Shown: one piece after another, positions 25,476 to 34,723 of the stretch
Layout: every line of letters starts with the position of its first letter
Position numbering within the stretch: the stretch's first letter is position 1
DNA from: an uncultured Croceitalea sp.
GTDB taxonomy: Bacteria > Bacteroidota > Bacteroidia > Flavobacteriales > Flavobacteriaceae
Assembly (NCBI GenBank): GCA_947503285.1
Contig: CANNDD010000005.1
Coordinates: 124,001 to 188,000 of the forward strand
DNA length: 64,000 nt
Reading direction: 5' to 3'
Program-made: the position numbers and the translations under genes
The notes under the pieces: generated by a model
What the model saw: only the letters and a program-made list of their open reading frames with translations
Databases searched by the model: none
What the model was told of the DNA's origin: nothing

Positions 25476-28400
25476 ATGGATTACGTTCAAATCGGAAATG
25501 AGGGGTACTATAAAATAGAGAACAGCGATTCTTTGAGACCTTTTTTTATGAGCATCGTTAGTGATTCGAATCATTGGATGTTCATTTCAAGTAATGGAGG
25601 GCTGAGCGCGGGCAGAAAAGATAGGGACAATGCTATATTTCCCTATTATACCGATGATAAGATTACTGAATCATATGATACCACCGGCAGTAAAACAATA
25701 GTTCAAGTTGCCGATAGTAATGGGAAGAACGTAATCTGGGAACCATTTTCGAATAGATATACAGGGGTATTCAATACCACCAGAAACCTTTATAAAAATG
25801 AGTATGGTAATAAGATCATCTTTGAGGAAATCAATCATGATCTTGGTCTGAAATTTCAATATCAATGGAGTTCCAGCAATCGTTTTGGTTTTGTTAGAAA
25901 AAGTAAGCTAACCAATACTTCAGAAGCAAGTGTTGCCGTGAAAGTTTTGGATGGTATTCAAAACATTATGCCCTATGGGGTAGGTGCAAGCACCCAGCAA
26001 GCGAGTAGCAATCTGGTCGACGCTTACAAACGAAGTGAACTATTACAAGGTTCCCGATTAGGGATTTTTGCCCTTAGTGCCATTATTGTTGACAAAGCAG
26101 AGCCAAGTGAAGCCTTGAAAGCCAATGTCGTTTGGTCTATTGGTCTTGATACGGCTATGGTCTTACTATCATCCCTACAGCTCGATAAATTTAGAAAAGG
26201 GCTATCAGTGGTTCAAGAGGTTGATGTAAAAGCAGAGAAAGGGGCATATTTTGTCGTGACCAATTTGAACCTGGGTCCAAGACAAGAAAGAGAATGGGCT
26301 ATCGTCGCTGATGTGAACAAGAGTACTGCCAAGGTGATTAGCCTATCAGAGCAGCTGAAATCGAATAAAAAATTATGGTCTGAGGTTTTTGATGATGTGG
26401 CAATAGGCACCCATAATTTATTGAAACTTACCAATGCTGCGGATGGCAAGCAATTGACAGCTGATAAAAGAAGCAATACAAGGCATTACGCGAATGTAAT
26501 GTTCAATATAATGCGTGGTGGAATTTTTGATGCCAATTATAGCGTTGAAAAAGACGATTTCGTAACCTACATCCGCAAAGCGAATACGAATGTTTTTACA
26601 GCCAATAAGAAGACATTGGAAAACTTGTCTGATAGGTTTACTTATGAAGAGCTACAAAAAATTGCTTCTGAAAGTGATGACAAAGACTTTAGTAGGCTAT
26701 GTTTGGAATATTTGCCATTGAAGTTTAGTAGAAGGCACGGTGACCCAAGTCGGCCATGGAACCGATTTTCGATTAACACCACTACCGAAGACGGCAAGAA
26801 AATATTGGATTATGAGGGTAACTGGCGCGATATCTTTCAAAATTGGGAAGCTTTGGCACATTCATATCCCGAGTTTATCAAAGGCATGATTTTTAAATTT
26901 TTAAATGCCACTACATTTGACGGGTATAACCCTTACAGGGTTACAAAAGACGGTTTTGATTGGGAGACTATCGAGCCAGACGACCCATGGTCTTATATCG
27001 GGTATTGGGGTGATCATCAAATTATTTACTTATTGAAGTTTTTGGAGTTCTCAGAGAATCACTATCCAAAGCTTTTAGAACGGTACTTCACTGAAGATAT
27101 CTTCGTGTATGCCAATGTACCCTACACTATCAAAGGGTATCAATCAATTTTAAAAGACCCAAAAGATACTATCGAATTTGATGACGGGTTGAATAGGGCA
27201 ATTTGTAAAAAAAGAGCTCGACTTGGTTCAGATGGCGCACTTCTGACCAATGCCCAAAATGAAATTTACAAAGTCAATCTAATTGAGAAACTGTTGGCCA
27301 CCCTATTGGCAAAATGTGCCAACCTTATCCCAGAAGGTGGAATCTGGATGAATACCCAAAGACCGGAATGGAACGATGCCAACAATGCCCTTGTTGGTAA
27401 CGGGGTATCAATGGTGACCTTGTATTACATGAGAAGGTTCTTTGTTTTTTTTAAAGGATTATTGGCTGGTAGTAATATGGGGGCCTTACCACTGTCCAAT
27501 GATTTGAAAGTACTTTTTGATCAGGTCTTGCGGGCATTTGATTCTTGCAGCCAATTAGCTCAAAAAGGTTTTTCAGATAAGGAACGAAAAAGGATAATGG
27601 ATGATTTAGGAACTGCTGCTGGCGATTACCGTTCCTTTATTTATGAAAATGGATTTTCAGGCAAAAAGGCCGCCGTAAAAAAAGAGGATATTCTAGAATT
27701 TGCAAAACTTGGTATAGCGGTTCTAAATCAATCGATTGCAATCAATAAAAGGCCTGACGGATTATTCCATGCCTATAATTTAATGACGGTTCGCAATGAT
27801 CAAGAGGTTTCCATTTCACACCTAAGTGAAATGTTGGAGGGCCAAGTAGCCGTTCTTAGCTCTGGTTACTTGTCTGCAAAAGAAAGTCTGGCCGTTTTAG
27901 ACAGCATGAAAAACAGCAAACTGTTTCGTGACGATCAGTATAGTTATTTGCTTTACCCAAATAAGGAATTACCGCATTTTATAGCGCGTAATACCATTCC
28001 GCAAAGTGTGGTCAAAAATTCGGATCTTCTAAAGCGTTTGTTAAAAGAGGGGAATACCCAGGTCATCGAACAAGATGTTAACGGTGCCTATCATTTTAAT
28101 GGTGATTTCAACAATGCAAATAGTTTGGCGAATGCCCTTGAAAATCTTGATGCCACCTACCAAGATTTGGTCGCCAAAGAGCGAGGTCAACTCTTAACGG
28201 CTTTTGAAGAAGTGTTCAATCATAAGGCATTTACGGGCCGATCGGGTACTTTTTATGGTTATGAGGGTTTAGGGTCAATTTATTGGCACATGGTATCGAA
28301 GTTGTTACTCGCGGTTCAGGAGACAAGTTTAAAAGCCATGGAAACCAATGGGAATGAAGAAATTATAGGAAGGCTTCTAGAACATTACTATGAGATAAAT

Positions 28401-28883
28401 GCAGGAATAGGGGTGCATAAATCCCCTGAGCTGTATGGAGCCTTCCCTATAGATCCCTATTCCCATACACCAGCGGGTAAAGGGGCTCAGCAACCGGGAA
28501 TGACAGGGCAGGTCAAGGAGGATATCTTGAGTAGGTTTGGTGAACTTGGTGTTTTTGTGAACGATGGTAAATTAAATTTTGCGCCTTCCCTATTACAAGA
28601 AAAAGAGTTTTTAAAAGAGTCATCGGCTTTTGAATATGTGACTACTCACGGAAAATTCGAGAAACAGCAGTTAGAAAAAGGTTCTTTGGGTTTTACTTAT
28701 TGTCAAATACCGATAATCTATAAAATTTCAGGGTATGAGGGCATGACCGTTTTTTTAGATAATGGTTCTTCCTTAGAATTTGAAGGGTTGGTGCTGGATC
28801 GTGCCGTAAGCACTATGGTGTTTAAAAGAACGGGTGAAATACAAAAGATTGAGGTTGCCCTTACAAAAAATAAAATGCGATAA
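25476..28883 (+). CDS. Cytoplasmic beta-1,3-glucan/oligoglucan phosphorylase, GH149-like
   Basis: 1135 residues without signal peptide, so cytoplasmic. Size and motifs fit the large clan GH-Q phosphorylases (GH149 or GH161, relatives of GH94): the central block NTQRPEWNDANNALVGNGVS carries the likely general-acid aspartate (D634), and SGRSGTFYGYEGLGSIYWHM-type sequence (TGRSGTFYGYEGLGSIYWHM) and GAFPIDPYSHTPAGKGAQQP form further active-site blocks. These enzymes release glucose 1-phosphate from the non-reducing end of beta-1,3-glucans, conserving bond energy. The N-terminal ~270 residues match the beta-sandwich domain of the clan. Lies 7 bases before the GH17 lipoprotein gene. GH149 versus GH161 cannot be settled by eye. 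Confidence 0.82.
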   Translation: MDYVQIGNEGYYKIENSDSLRPFFMSIVSDSNHWMFISSNGGLSAGRKDRDNAIFPYYTDDKITESYDTTGSKTIVQVADSNGKNVIWEPFSNRYTGVFNTTRNLYKNEYGNKIIFEEINHDLGLKFQYQWSSSNRFGFVRKSKLTNTSEASVAVKVLDGIQNIMPYGVGASTQQASSNLVDAYKRSELLQGSRLGIFALSAIIVDKAEPSEALKANVVWSIGLDTAMVLLSSLQLDKFRKGLSVVQEVDVKAEKGAYFVVTNLNLGPRQEREWAIVADVNKSTAKVISLSEQLKSNKKLWSEVFDDVAIGTHNLLKLTNAADGKQLTADKRSNTRHYANVMFNIMRGGIFDANYSVEKDDFVTYIRKANTNVFTANKKTLENLSDRFTYEELQKIASESDDKDFSRLCLEYLPLKFSRRHGDPSRPWNRFSINTTTEDGKKILDYEGNWRDIFQNWEALAHSYPEFIKGMIFKFLNATTFDGYNPYRVTKDGFDWETIEPDDPWSYIGYWGDHQIIYLLKFLEFSENHYPKLLERYFTEDIFVYANVPYTIKGYQSILKDPKDTIEFDDGLNRAICKKRARLGSDGALLTNAQNEIYKVNLIEKLLATLLAKCANLIPEGGIWMNTQRPEWNDANNALVGNGVSMVTLYYMRRFFVFFKGLLAGSNMGALPLSNDLKVLFDQVLRAFDSCSQLAQKGFSDKERKRIMDDLGTAAGDYRSFIYENGFSGKKAAVKKEDILEFAKLGIAVLNQSIAINKRPDGLFHAYNLMTVRNDQEVSISHLSEMLEGQVAVLSSGYLSAKESLAVLDSMKNSKLFRDDQYSYLLYPNKELPHFIARNTIPQSVVKNSDLLKRLLKEGNTQVIEQDVNGAYHFNGDFNNANSLANALENLDATYQDLVAKERGQLLTAFEEVFNHKAFTGRSGTFYGYEGLGSIYWHMVSKLLLAVQETSLKAMETNGNEEIIGRLLEHYYEINAGIGVHKSPELYGAFPIDPYSHTPAGKGAQQPGMTGQVKEDILSRFGELGVFVNDGKLNFAPSLLQEKEFLKESSAFEYVTTHGKFEKQQLEKGSLGFTYCQIPIIYKISGYEGMTVFLDNGSSLEFEGLVLDRAVSTMVFKRTGEIQKIEVALTKNKMR

Positions 28884-28890
28884 TAAGCAT

Positions 28891-30177
28891 ATGATCATGA
28901 AGAACTTCCATAGAATAATGAATTGTATCATACTACTCATCATGGTTTCTTCATGTAAAAATGCCACTAAATCAGAAGGTAAGACCATTTCAGTGAAGCA
29001 AGAAATCAATAGAACGGCAAAAGAAATTTTAGGTAACCCTGATTATTTGGCAATTTCTTATGGGGGCTACCGTCATGTGGATCATGGTATTGAACCAACC
29101 ATTTCAGAGCTTAAAGAAGATATGAGGATTCTTGCCGCGATGGGAATCAAAATTTTACGTACCTACAAAGTACATTTTCCGCACGCAGCTAACGTATTGA
29201 AGGCCATACGTGAACTGAAAAAAGAAGACCCTGATTTTGAAATGTATGTAATGCTGGGTGCTTGGATAGATTGTAAAAATGCATGGACGAATCTAGAACC
29301 TGACCACTACCAAGAAAGTGGGCGCAATGCCACTGAAATAGAAGAAACTGTTCGATTGGCCAATAAATACCCAGACATCGTTAAGATTATTGCGGTAGGT
29401 AATGAGGCCATGGTAAAATGGGCCACAAGTTATTATGTACAACCTGGGATAATCTTAAAATGGGTCAATCATTTGCAAGATTTAAAACAATCGGGAAAAT
29501 TATCTAAAGACCTTTGGGTGACCAGTTCTGATAATTTCGCTTCGTGGGGAGGCGGCGATGGTGGGTATCATGTTGAAGATTTGAATAAGTTGATTGCCGC
29601 TGTAGATTTCCTTTCCATTCATACCTACCCCATGCATGATACCCATTATAATCCTCAGTTTTGGGGAATTCCAGAATCGGAAAAAGACATTTCGGATATT
29701 GAAAAGATAGAAGCTGCCATGCTGAGGGCCAAAGAATATGCCATGTCGCAATATAAAGGGGTTTCTAATTATATGAAAAGTTTGGGTATTGATAAACCAA
29801 TCCATATTGGGGAAACGGGATGGGCGACAACCTCTAATGGGTATTATGGCGCTGAGGGCTCAAAAGCAACGGACGAATATAAAGAGGCATTATATTATGG
29901 GCATATGAGGGATTGGACCAATGCCGAGGGTATTTCATGCTTTTATTTTGAAGGGTTTGACGAACAATGGAAAGACGCTGCCAACCCTTTGGGTTCTGAA
30001 AATCATTTTGGATTGATAAACTTAAGGAGTGAGGCAAAATTCGCCCTTTGGCATTTGGTGGACAAGGGGCTCTTTGAGGGCCTCAACCGAAACGGTAAAC
30101 CTATCACAAAAACATTCAACGGCGATAAAGAAGCATTGATGAAAGAAGTATTGGTGCCACCTTACAAACATGAATGA
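28891..30177 (+). CDS. GH17-type beta-1,3-glucanase or transglycosylase lipoprotein
   Basis: 428 residues from ATG 28891 (ATG 28897 also possible); signal peptide with lipobox MVSSC. Single TIM-barrel domain: opening YLAISYGGYRHVDHG, LGAWIDCKNAWTN, acid/base E172 in AVGNEAMVKW, SIHTYPMHD, nucleophile E308 in IHIGETGWATTSNG, and CFYFEGFDEQWKD near the end. This is the GH17 pattern (GETGW) known for beta-1,3-glucanases and glucanosyltransferases. Because the lipobox is not followed by an acidic surface-export run, a periplasmic location is likely. It would shorten oligosaccharides entering through the outer membrane. Confidence 0.85.
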   Translation: MIMKNFHRIMNCIILLIMVSSCKNATKSEGKTISVKQEINRTAKEILGNPDYLAISYGGYRHVDHGIEPTISELKEDMRILAAMGIKILRTYKVHFPHAANVLKAIRELKKEDPDFEMYVMLGAWIDCKNAWTNLEPDHYQESGRNATEIEETVRLANKYPDIVKIIAVGNEAMVKWATSYYVQPGIILKWVNHLQDLKQSGKLSKDLWVTSSDNFASWGGGDGGYHVEDLNKLIAAVDFLSIHTYPMHDTHYNPQFWGIPESEKDISDIEKIEAAMLRAKEYAMSQYKGVSNYMKSLGIDKPIHIGETGWATTSNGYYGAEGSKATDEYKEALYYGHMRDWTNAEGISCFYFEGFDEQWKDAANPLGSENHFGLINLRSEAKFALWHLVDKGLFEGLNRNGKPITKTFNGDKEALMKEVLVPPYKHE

Positions 30178-30279
30178 ACTTTAAGTAAAAGGCATTTTTG
30201 GACATAGGTGAACTCAAATAACGAAAATAGACCAACAAAATTATCATAACCTAAAGTACCACCCACTAATCAAAAAACT

Positions 30280-32652
30280 ATGAGTCAAGCAAAAACACTT
30301 TCAAAGAACAGGGTCCCTTTTGGGCAAAAAATCGCTTTCGGCATTGGTATGTTGGCCAATCAAATGTTTCCTGCCATATTGGGCATATTCATGGTAGTGT
30401 TGGTGCAAGATCTGGGTTTTCCTGGTTGGATGTGGGGAATACTATTTTTCTTACCAAGAATATTTGATTGCTTCACCGACCCTGTAATGGGTTTTATTTC
30501 AGACAATACCAAGTCAAAGTGGGGTAGGCGAAGACAGTACGTTTTCATTGGCGCCCTTCTTATGGGGATTTCATTCGTGATCATGTGGCAATTATATCGT
30601 GAAAACGGTTTAGATTATAATTTTACATATTTCTTATTGTGGTCATTTGTGTTCTATTTGGGTATTACCATTTTTGGCGTTCCTTATGTGGCTATGGGTT
30701 ATGAGATGAGCAATGACTTTCATGAACGAACTGATATTATGGCCATTGCGCAATGGATAGGACAATGGGCATGGGTGATTGCCCCTTGGTTTTGGGTCAT
30801 TATGTATGATGAGGGCTGGTTTGCGTCAGCGGAAATCGCGACAAGGGAGCTTTCTATCTGGGTAGGTATTGGCTGTATGTTGTTTGCAATGGTTCCCGCT
30901 ATTTTTATAAAAAGCGAATCAACGATCAATGCCGATTATTCACCGTTGACCATCAAAAATATTGGTGGCAGTTTAAAGGAAATTGGAAAAGGATTCAAAG
31001 AAGCATTCCGATCCCAACCTTTTAGACAGCTATGCATAGCTACATTTTTGATTTACAATACGTTCTATACCATTGCCAGTTTCTCGTTTTTTATTGTGGT
31101 GTATTATCTTTTTGGTGGCGATGCCGGAGCGGCCGGACTTTGGCCAACACTTTTTGGTAGCGTAGGGGCTTTGGCCACCACTTTTATCGTAATTCCAATT
31201 ATTACGGCAATGTCCAAAAAGATGGGGAAAAAGAAGGCCTTCATAATTTCGCAGGCCATCTCCATAATCGGCTATATTATGCTCTGGTTTTTGTTCATTC
31301 CCGGAAAGCCTTATATGTTCTTGTTCGCATTACCCTTCTTTTCTTTTGGTATCGGAAGCCTCTTTACCTTAATGATGTCGATGACCGCGGATGTTATCGA
31401 TTTAGATGAGCTGAATACGGGGCAGCGCAGGGAAGGGGTATTTGGGGCGATTTATTGGTGGATGGTAAAATTTGGATTTGCAATAGCAGGGGGATTGACC
31501 GGTGTCATCATGTCCGCCGTTGGATTTAACCCTGATTTAGCGACACAACCCGAAGGAGCGGTTTTAGGATTGAGGATATTTTACTCCGGTTTCCCGATTA
31601 TTGGTACGTTGATAGCCATCTACGTGATGTGGAACTATGATTTAACCGAAGAAAGGGCAAACGAGATAAGCGAGGCATTGGAAAAGCGAAAAGGCATGAA
31701 AGGTTCTGGGTATCAACAAACGGGATTGCTTTCGAACGTCAATTTTGAAGAAGTTACGGAAGCTGATTTCAACATAAAACACCCTGATTTTTTCACTACC
31801 AAAGTTGATTTTACAAGCATGCCCCTGAAAGCTCTCAAAACGGAATTCCAAACCGTTTTCAATAAGGGAATGTCAGGCATCTGTTTTAGTGCTTACAAAG
31901 TGGGCCAAGAACCTGGCGACCCCATAACTGAAATGCAGATTAGGGAGCGACTTAAAATCTTAAAACCCCACACACAATGGATACGCATTTTTTCTTGTAC
32001 CAATGGGCATGAGAGTATCCCTAAAATTGCCAAGGAAATGGGACTTAAAACCTTGGTCGGTGCTTGGTTGAGCGATGATTTGGAAGAAAACAAAGCTGAA
32101 ATTGAAGCGCTGATAACCCTGATGAAAAACAACTTAGTTGATATTGCGGCCGTAGGGAATGAAGTGCTTTATCGGGGAGAACTGAATGATGAAGTCATCA
32201 TTGAATATATTCGAGAGGTCAAGAAAGAAGCAAAACATGTTCCTGTTGGTTACGTAGATTCTTACTATGAATTTGCAAATAGGCCACACTTGACTGCCGA
32301 ATGTGATATCATACTAGCCAACTGCTATCCATTTTGGGAAGGAGCCGATATTCGAACTTCAGGTTTTCACCTTCAAGAAATGTATCGCAACACATTGAAG
32401 GCAGCGCAGGGCAAAAGGGTAATCATAACTGAAACTGGCTGGCCAAGTAGGGGAGAAGTCGTTGGTGCGGCAGTTCCTTCTGAAGAAAACGTATTGCAGT
32501 ATTTTATAAAAACACAACTGTGGGCAGCGCACGAAAAGGTCGACATGTTCTATTTCTCTTCTTTTGATGAATCTTGGAAAATACATTTCGAGGGTTGGGC
32601 AGGTACTTCATGGGGCTTATGGGATGTCAATGAGGACTTCAAATATCAGTAG
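30280..32652 (+). CDS. GPH-family sugar:cation symporter fused to a C-terminal GH17 domain
   Basis: 790 residues. Residues ~15-470 are a 12-helix MFS protein of the glycoside-pentoside-hexuronide (MelB-like) family, with the diagnostic GFISDNTKSKWGRRRQYVF loop and DVIDLDELNTGQRREG. Residues ~500-790 are a GH17-type TIM barrel: FQTVFNKGMSGICFSAYK, acid/base E628 in AVGNEVLYRGE, nucleophile E718 in IITETGWPSRGE, and FYFSSFDESWK. MFS C termini face the cytoplasm, so the enzyme domain should act on sugar as it emerges, next to the cytoplasmic phosphorylase. There is no stop or frameshift between the parts; the reading frame is continuous. Last gene of the glucan locus. Confidence 0.88.
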   Translation: MSQAKTLSKNRVPFGQKIAFGIGMLANQMFPAILGIFMVVLVQDLGFPGWMWGILFFLPRIFDCFTDPVMGFISDNTKSKWGRRRQYVFIGALLMGISFVIMWQLYRENGLDYNFTYFLLWSFVFYLGITIFGVPYVAMGYEMSNDFHERTDIMAIAQWIGQWAWVIAPWFWVIMYDEGWFASAEIATRELSIWVGIGCMLFAMVPAIFIKSESTINADYSPLTIKNIGGSLKEIGKGFKEAFRSQPFRQLCIATFLIYNTFYTIASFSFFIVVYYLFGGDAGAAGLWPTLFGSVGALATTFIVIPIITAMSKKMGKKKAFIISQAISIIGYIMLWFLFIPGKPYMFLFALPFFSFGIGSLFTLMMSMTADVIDLDELNTGQRREGVFGAIYWWMVKFGFAIAGGLTGVIMSAVGFNPDLATQPEGAVLGLRIFYSGFPIIGTLIAIYVMWNYDLTEERANEISEALEKRKGMKGSGYQQTGLLSNVNFEEVTEADFNIKHPDFFTTKVDFTSMPLKALKTEFQTVFNKGMSGICFSAYKVGQEPGDPITEMQIRERLKILKPHTQWIRIFSCTNGHESIPKIAKEMGLKTLVGAWLSDDLEENKAEIEALITLMKNNLVDIAAVGNEVLYRGELNDEVIIEYIREVKKEAKHVPVGYVDSYYEFANRPHLTAECDIILANCYPFWEGADIRTSGFHLQEMYRNTLKAAQGKRVIITETGWPSRGEVVGAAVPSEENVLQYFIKTQLWAAHEKVDMFYFSSFDESWKIHFEGWAGTSWGLWDVNEDFKYQ

Positions 32653-33039
32653 TTTGCCTCACAGTAGGTGAAAAAGGCGAGCAAGGTGAAAATGGTTCAC
32701 TAAAAGGCACCATGGTTTCAAGGTGGATACTATAATATATGTCGTTAAAAACCGGATTGGAGGGGCTAAATGGGGATATCGGTAACATTTAATTCGTGTC
32801 TTTTGAAGGGTGATGGAAAGTCATTACTGAAGGTAATTTCGGTGCGTAATAAAGACAGTATGATAAAATGAAAATTTGAAATTTCCTTCCTTTGGTTTTT
32901 AAGATTGATTTCTAAAACTATTTTTTACGGGAACATGTTGCACTTTTATGGGATGGAATCAAAAAAAATAGCTCCAAATAATATGGGTTTGGTTTATTTT
33001 TGACGAAACTTATGAGGTATCTAACCACCGCGATTACGA
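32653..33039. other. Non-coding gap after the glucan locus
   Basis: About 390 bases with no open frame of note. TATTTTTG at 32995-33002 fits the Bacteroidetes -7 consensus and lies 38 bases before the next gene, so it is a possible promoter for it. No strong hairpin terminator was recognised for the glucan transcript. Confidence 0.5.
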
Positions 33040-33651
33040 ATGAGTGAATTCTTCAAGGCTGAATTAAAGGATAAATTTTTAGAGTATGCTTCAGAACGTG
33101 ATGATTATTTTCAGCTTCACTTGCTCTATGATGAATTTTTAAAGCCAAATTATAGTCTTCAATTTGTCGAAAAACTTGTTTATGAAATCATGGAATACGA
33201 TTCAGCACTCTTGGACATCATGAGTGGGAATGGTTCCAAAATTTTTATGCTTTCCGCAACCGCCCTTACCAAAGATTTTCTTGATGAAAGTGGTTTCAAA
33301 AACCTTTATATTCAAGAGGAAGAAAAATGGGACGTGTTTTTGACACAGTTGGCAGATAATCGCAAATTGTCTTTTTCTAGTAAGGTTACACCCAGTAATA
33401 CGGTAAAAACTGAAAACAAAAAAGAACGTTTTCTACTTTTAAGTCTGCTAAGCGCCGTAATTCTAAGTTTCGTCTTTACTTTATTCAGCTTACTAAAACC
33501 TCTCTTTAGAAATGACGATTATGTCTCTAGGGAAGAGTTTCAAAGGGTCATTTTCGAAATGGAACGAAAGATAAAGGAGAATGATGTTATGCCCAACGAT
33601 TTGTTCTTACAGTCCAAGCCCACTGAAATAAAAAAAGATAGTATAAACTGA
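33040..33651 (+). CDS. Hypothetical single-pass membrane protein
   Basis: 203 residues. The first ~125 are soluble, acidic and mostly helical by composition (LHLLYDEFLKPNYSLQFVEK); one membrane helix lies at about 130-150 (LLSLLSAVILSFVFTLFSLL), followed by a short charged helix (EEFQRVIFEMERKIKE). No signal peptide, so N-in topology is likely. I do not recognise the family. Confidence 0.65.
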   Translation: MSEFFKAELKDKFLEYASERDDYFQLHLLYDEFLKPNYSLQFVEKLVYEIMEYDSALLDIMSGNGSKIFMLSATALTKDFLDESGFKNLYIQEEEKWDVFLTQLADNRKLSFSSKVTPSNTVKTENKKERFLLLSLLSAVILSFVFTLFSLLKPLFRNDDYVSREEFQRVIFEMERKIKENDVMPNDLFLQSKPTEIKKDSIN

Positions 33652-33660
33652 TTTTGAATA

Positions 33661-34146
33661 TTATTGCGTAACCGGATCCAATCTGGTATATACTACACTT
33701 TGAATACCTGGCAAATCATTGCCAAGTAACTCGGTAAGTTGGTTTGTTCCACTTATCGTAAAGGGTCTAGAGGTACCTGAAACCAGAAAAAGCTGTCCGG
33801 CCTGAACCCCCCAATTGCCATTTGTGTTTTGAAGGTCGGAACAGGTAAGGGCATATAGATTTCCGGTAATGGCAGTCAATAGTTCAATAGATACGGTACT
33901 TGCCGTAAAGGTAAAATCAGGATTCAATTGCAGTGTGCCGGTCAGACAATCGGCCTCATCCAAAAGATTGGTGGAAGTAACCCCATCATTGTTGATATCT
34001 ATGGCCGAACTGACGGTGATTGCGGTTATTTGCCATGAACCGGCGAACTCGACCCCTGTACTTTCACCGCCCCCATCACCATCATCATCAGAACATGAAA
34101 GCATAAACAGAACAAACAGGCCAAAAAACAAATACTGGAATCTCAT
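33661..34146 (-). CDS. Lipocalin-like small lipoprotein
   Basis: 161 residues with lipobox MLSC followed by SDDDGDGGG, an acidic tether of the surface-lipoprotein type. The remainder has the shape of flavobacterial lipocalin-like lipoproteins: FAGSWQITAITVSS near the start, a cysteine pair (EADCLTGTLQLNPDFTFT and YALTCSDL) and strands ending GIQSVVYTRLD. Function unknown. It is convergent with the membrane protein gene, 9 bases away. Confidence 0.72.
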   Translation of the reverse strand: MRFQYLFFGLFVLFMLSCSDDDGDGGGESTGVEFAGSWQITAITVSSAIDINNDGVTSTNLLDEADCLTGTLQLNPDFTFTASTVSIELLTAITGNLYALTCSDLQNTNGNWGVQAGQLFLVSGTSRPFTISGTNQLTELLGNDLPGIQSVVYTRLDPVTQ

Positions 34147-34359
34147 ATCAATTTTTTTATGAATTTAAAGTTTTAAGTTTAATTTGGGAAATTAGTTCGA
34201 GGTTATTTCTTTATATTCGAAAAATCATTGCTATTGAACTTGTTTCGTTTTAAAAGTAAAGGGAAAACCTCGGGTATTGAGAGCGTCGATCTGCCCATAA
34301 AGTTTAATAATGATAAGAGTAGTATTAAATAGTATTTAGTTTTTAAATTAAAATAAAAA

Positions 34360-34587
34360 ATGACCGCAGATTTATTGGCAAAAGCAACTGAGTTTGAGAA
34401 TAGAACCTTAAGCCACATGTCTACAAGTGACAGGGTTGCCGCTTCGAGAGAGGCAAAACAGCTTATTCTAGATATTAATGAAATATATAAAAAGACAAAA
34501 GATTCCAATTTGATGGATATCATGAAGCGTCTTACCGAAAAGAAAAAGAAAATCGAAAAACGTTTGAAGGGTACTCCGTTGGTGTAA
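34360..34587 (+). CDS. Small helical protein
   Basis: 75 residues, charged and predicted to be mostly helical (SREAKQLILDINEIYKKTKD), no signal peptide. Upstream lies a short AT-rich stretch ending AAATTAAAATAAAAAATG, and a good terminator follows 24 bases after the stop, which supports a real gene. The antisense frame across 34203-34523 lacks such support. Function unknown. Confidence 0.65.
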   Translation: MTADLLAKATEFENRTLSHMSTSDRVAASREAKQLILDINEIYKKTKDSNLMDIMKRLTEKKKKIEKRLKGTPLV

Positions 34588-34611
34588 AACTTAAGTTTTG
34601 AACATTAGCAG

Positions 34612-34641
34612 AGCCCATTACATTGTCGTAGTGGGCTTTTT
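34612..34641 (+). terminator. Rho-independent terminator
   Basis: AGCCCATTAC (34612-34621) pairs with GTAGTGGGCT (34628-34637) with one G-T pair, a 6-base loop, and runs into TTTTT. It ends the small-protein gene. Confidence 0.8.
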
Positions 34642-34723
34642 AGTTTTCGGTGACCAACATGACATAATGAATCAATATCTTGGGCTTACCTAAGACTAAG
34701 AAAAATGGATGTAATACCAACTA

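Noticed and set aside
34203-34523. 106-codon minus-strand frame opposite the small helical protein
   Set aside because: The plus-strand gene has an upstream AT-rich promoter-like region and a terminator right after its stop; the minus frame has neither.
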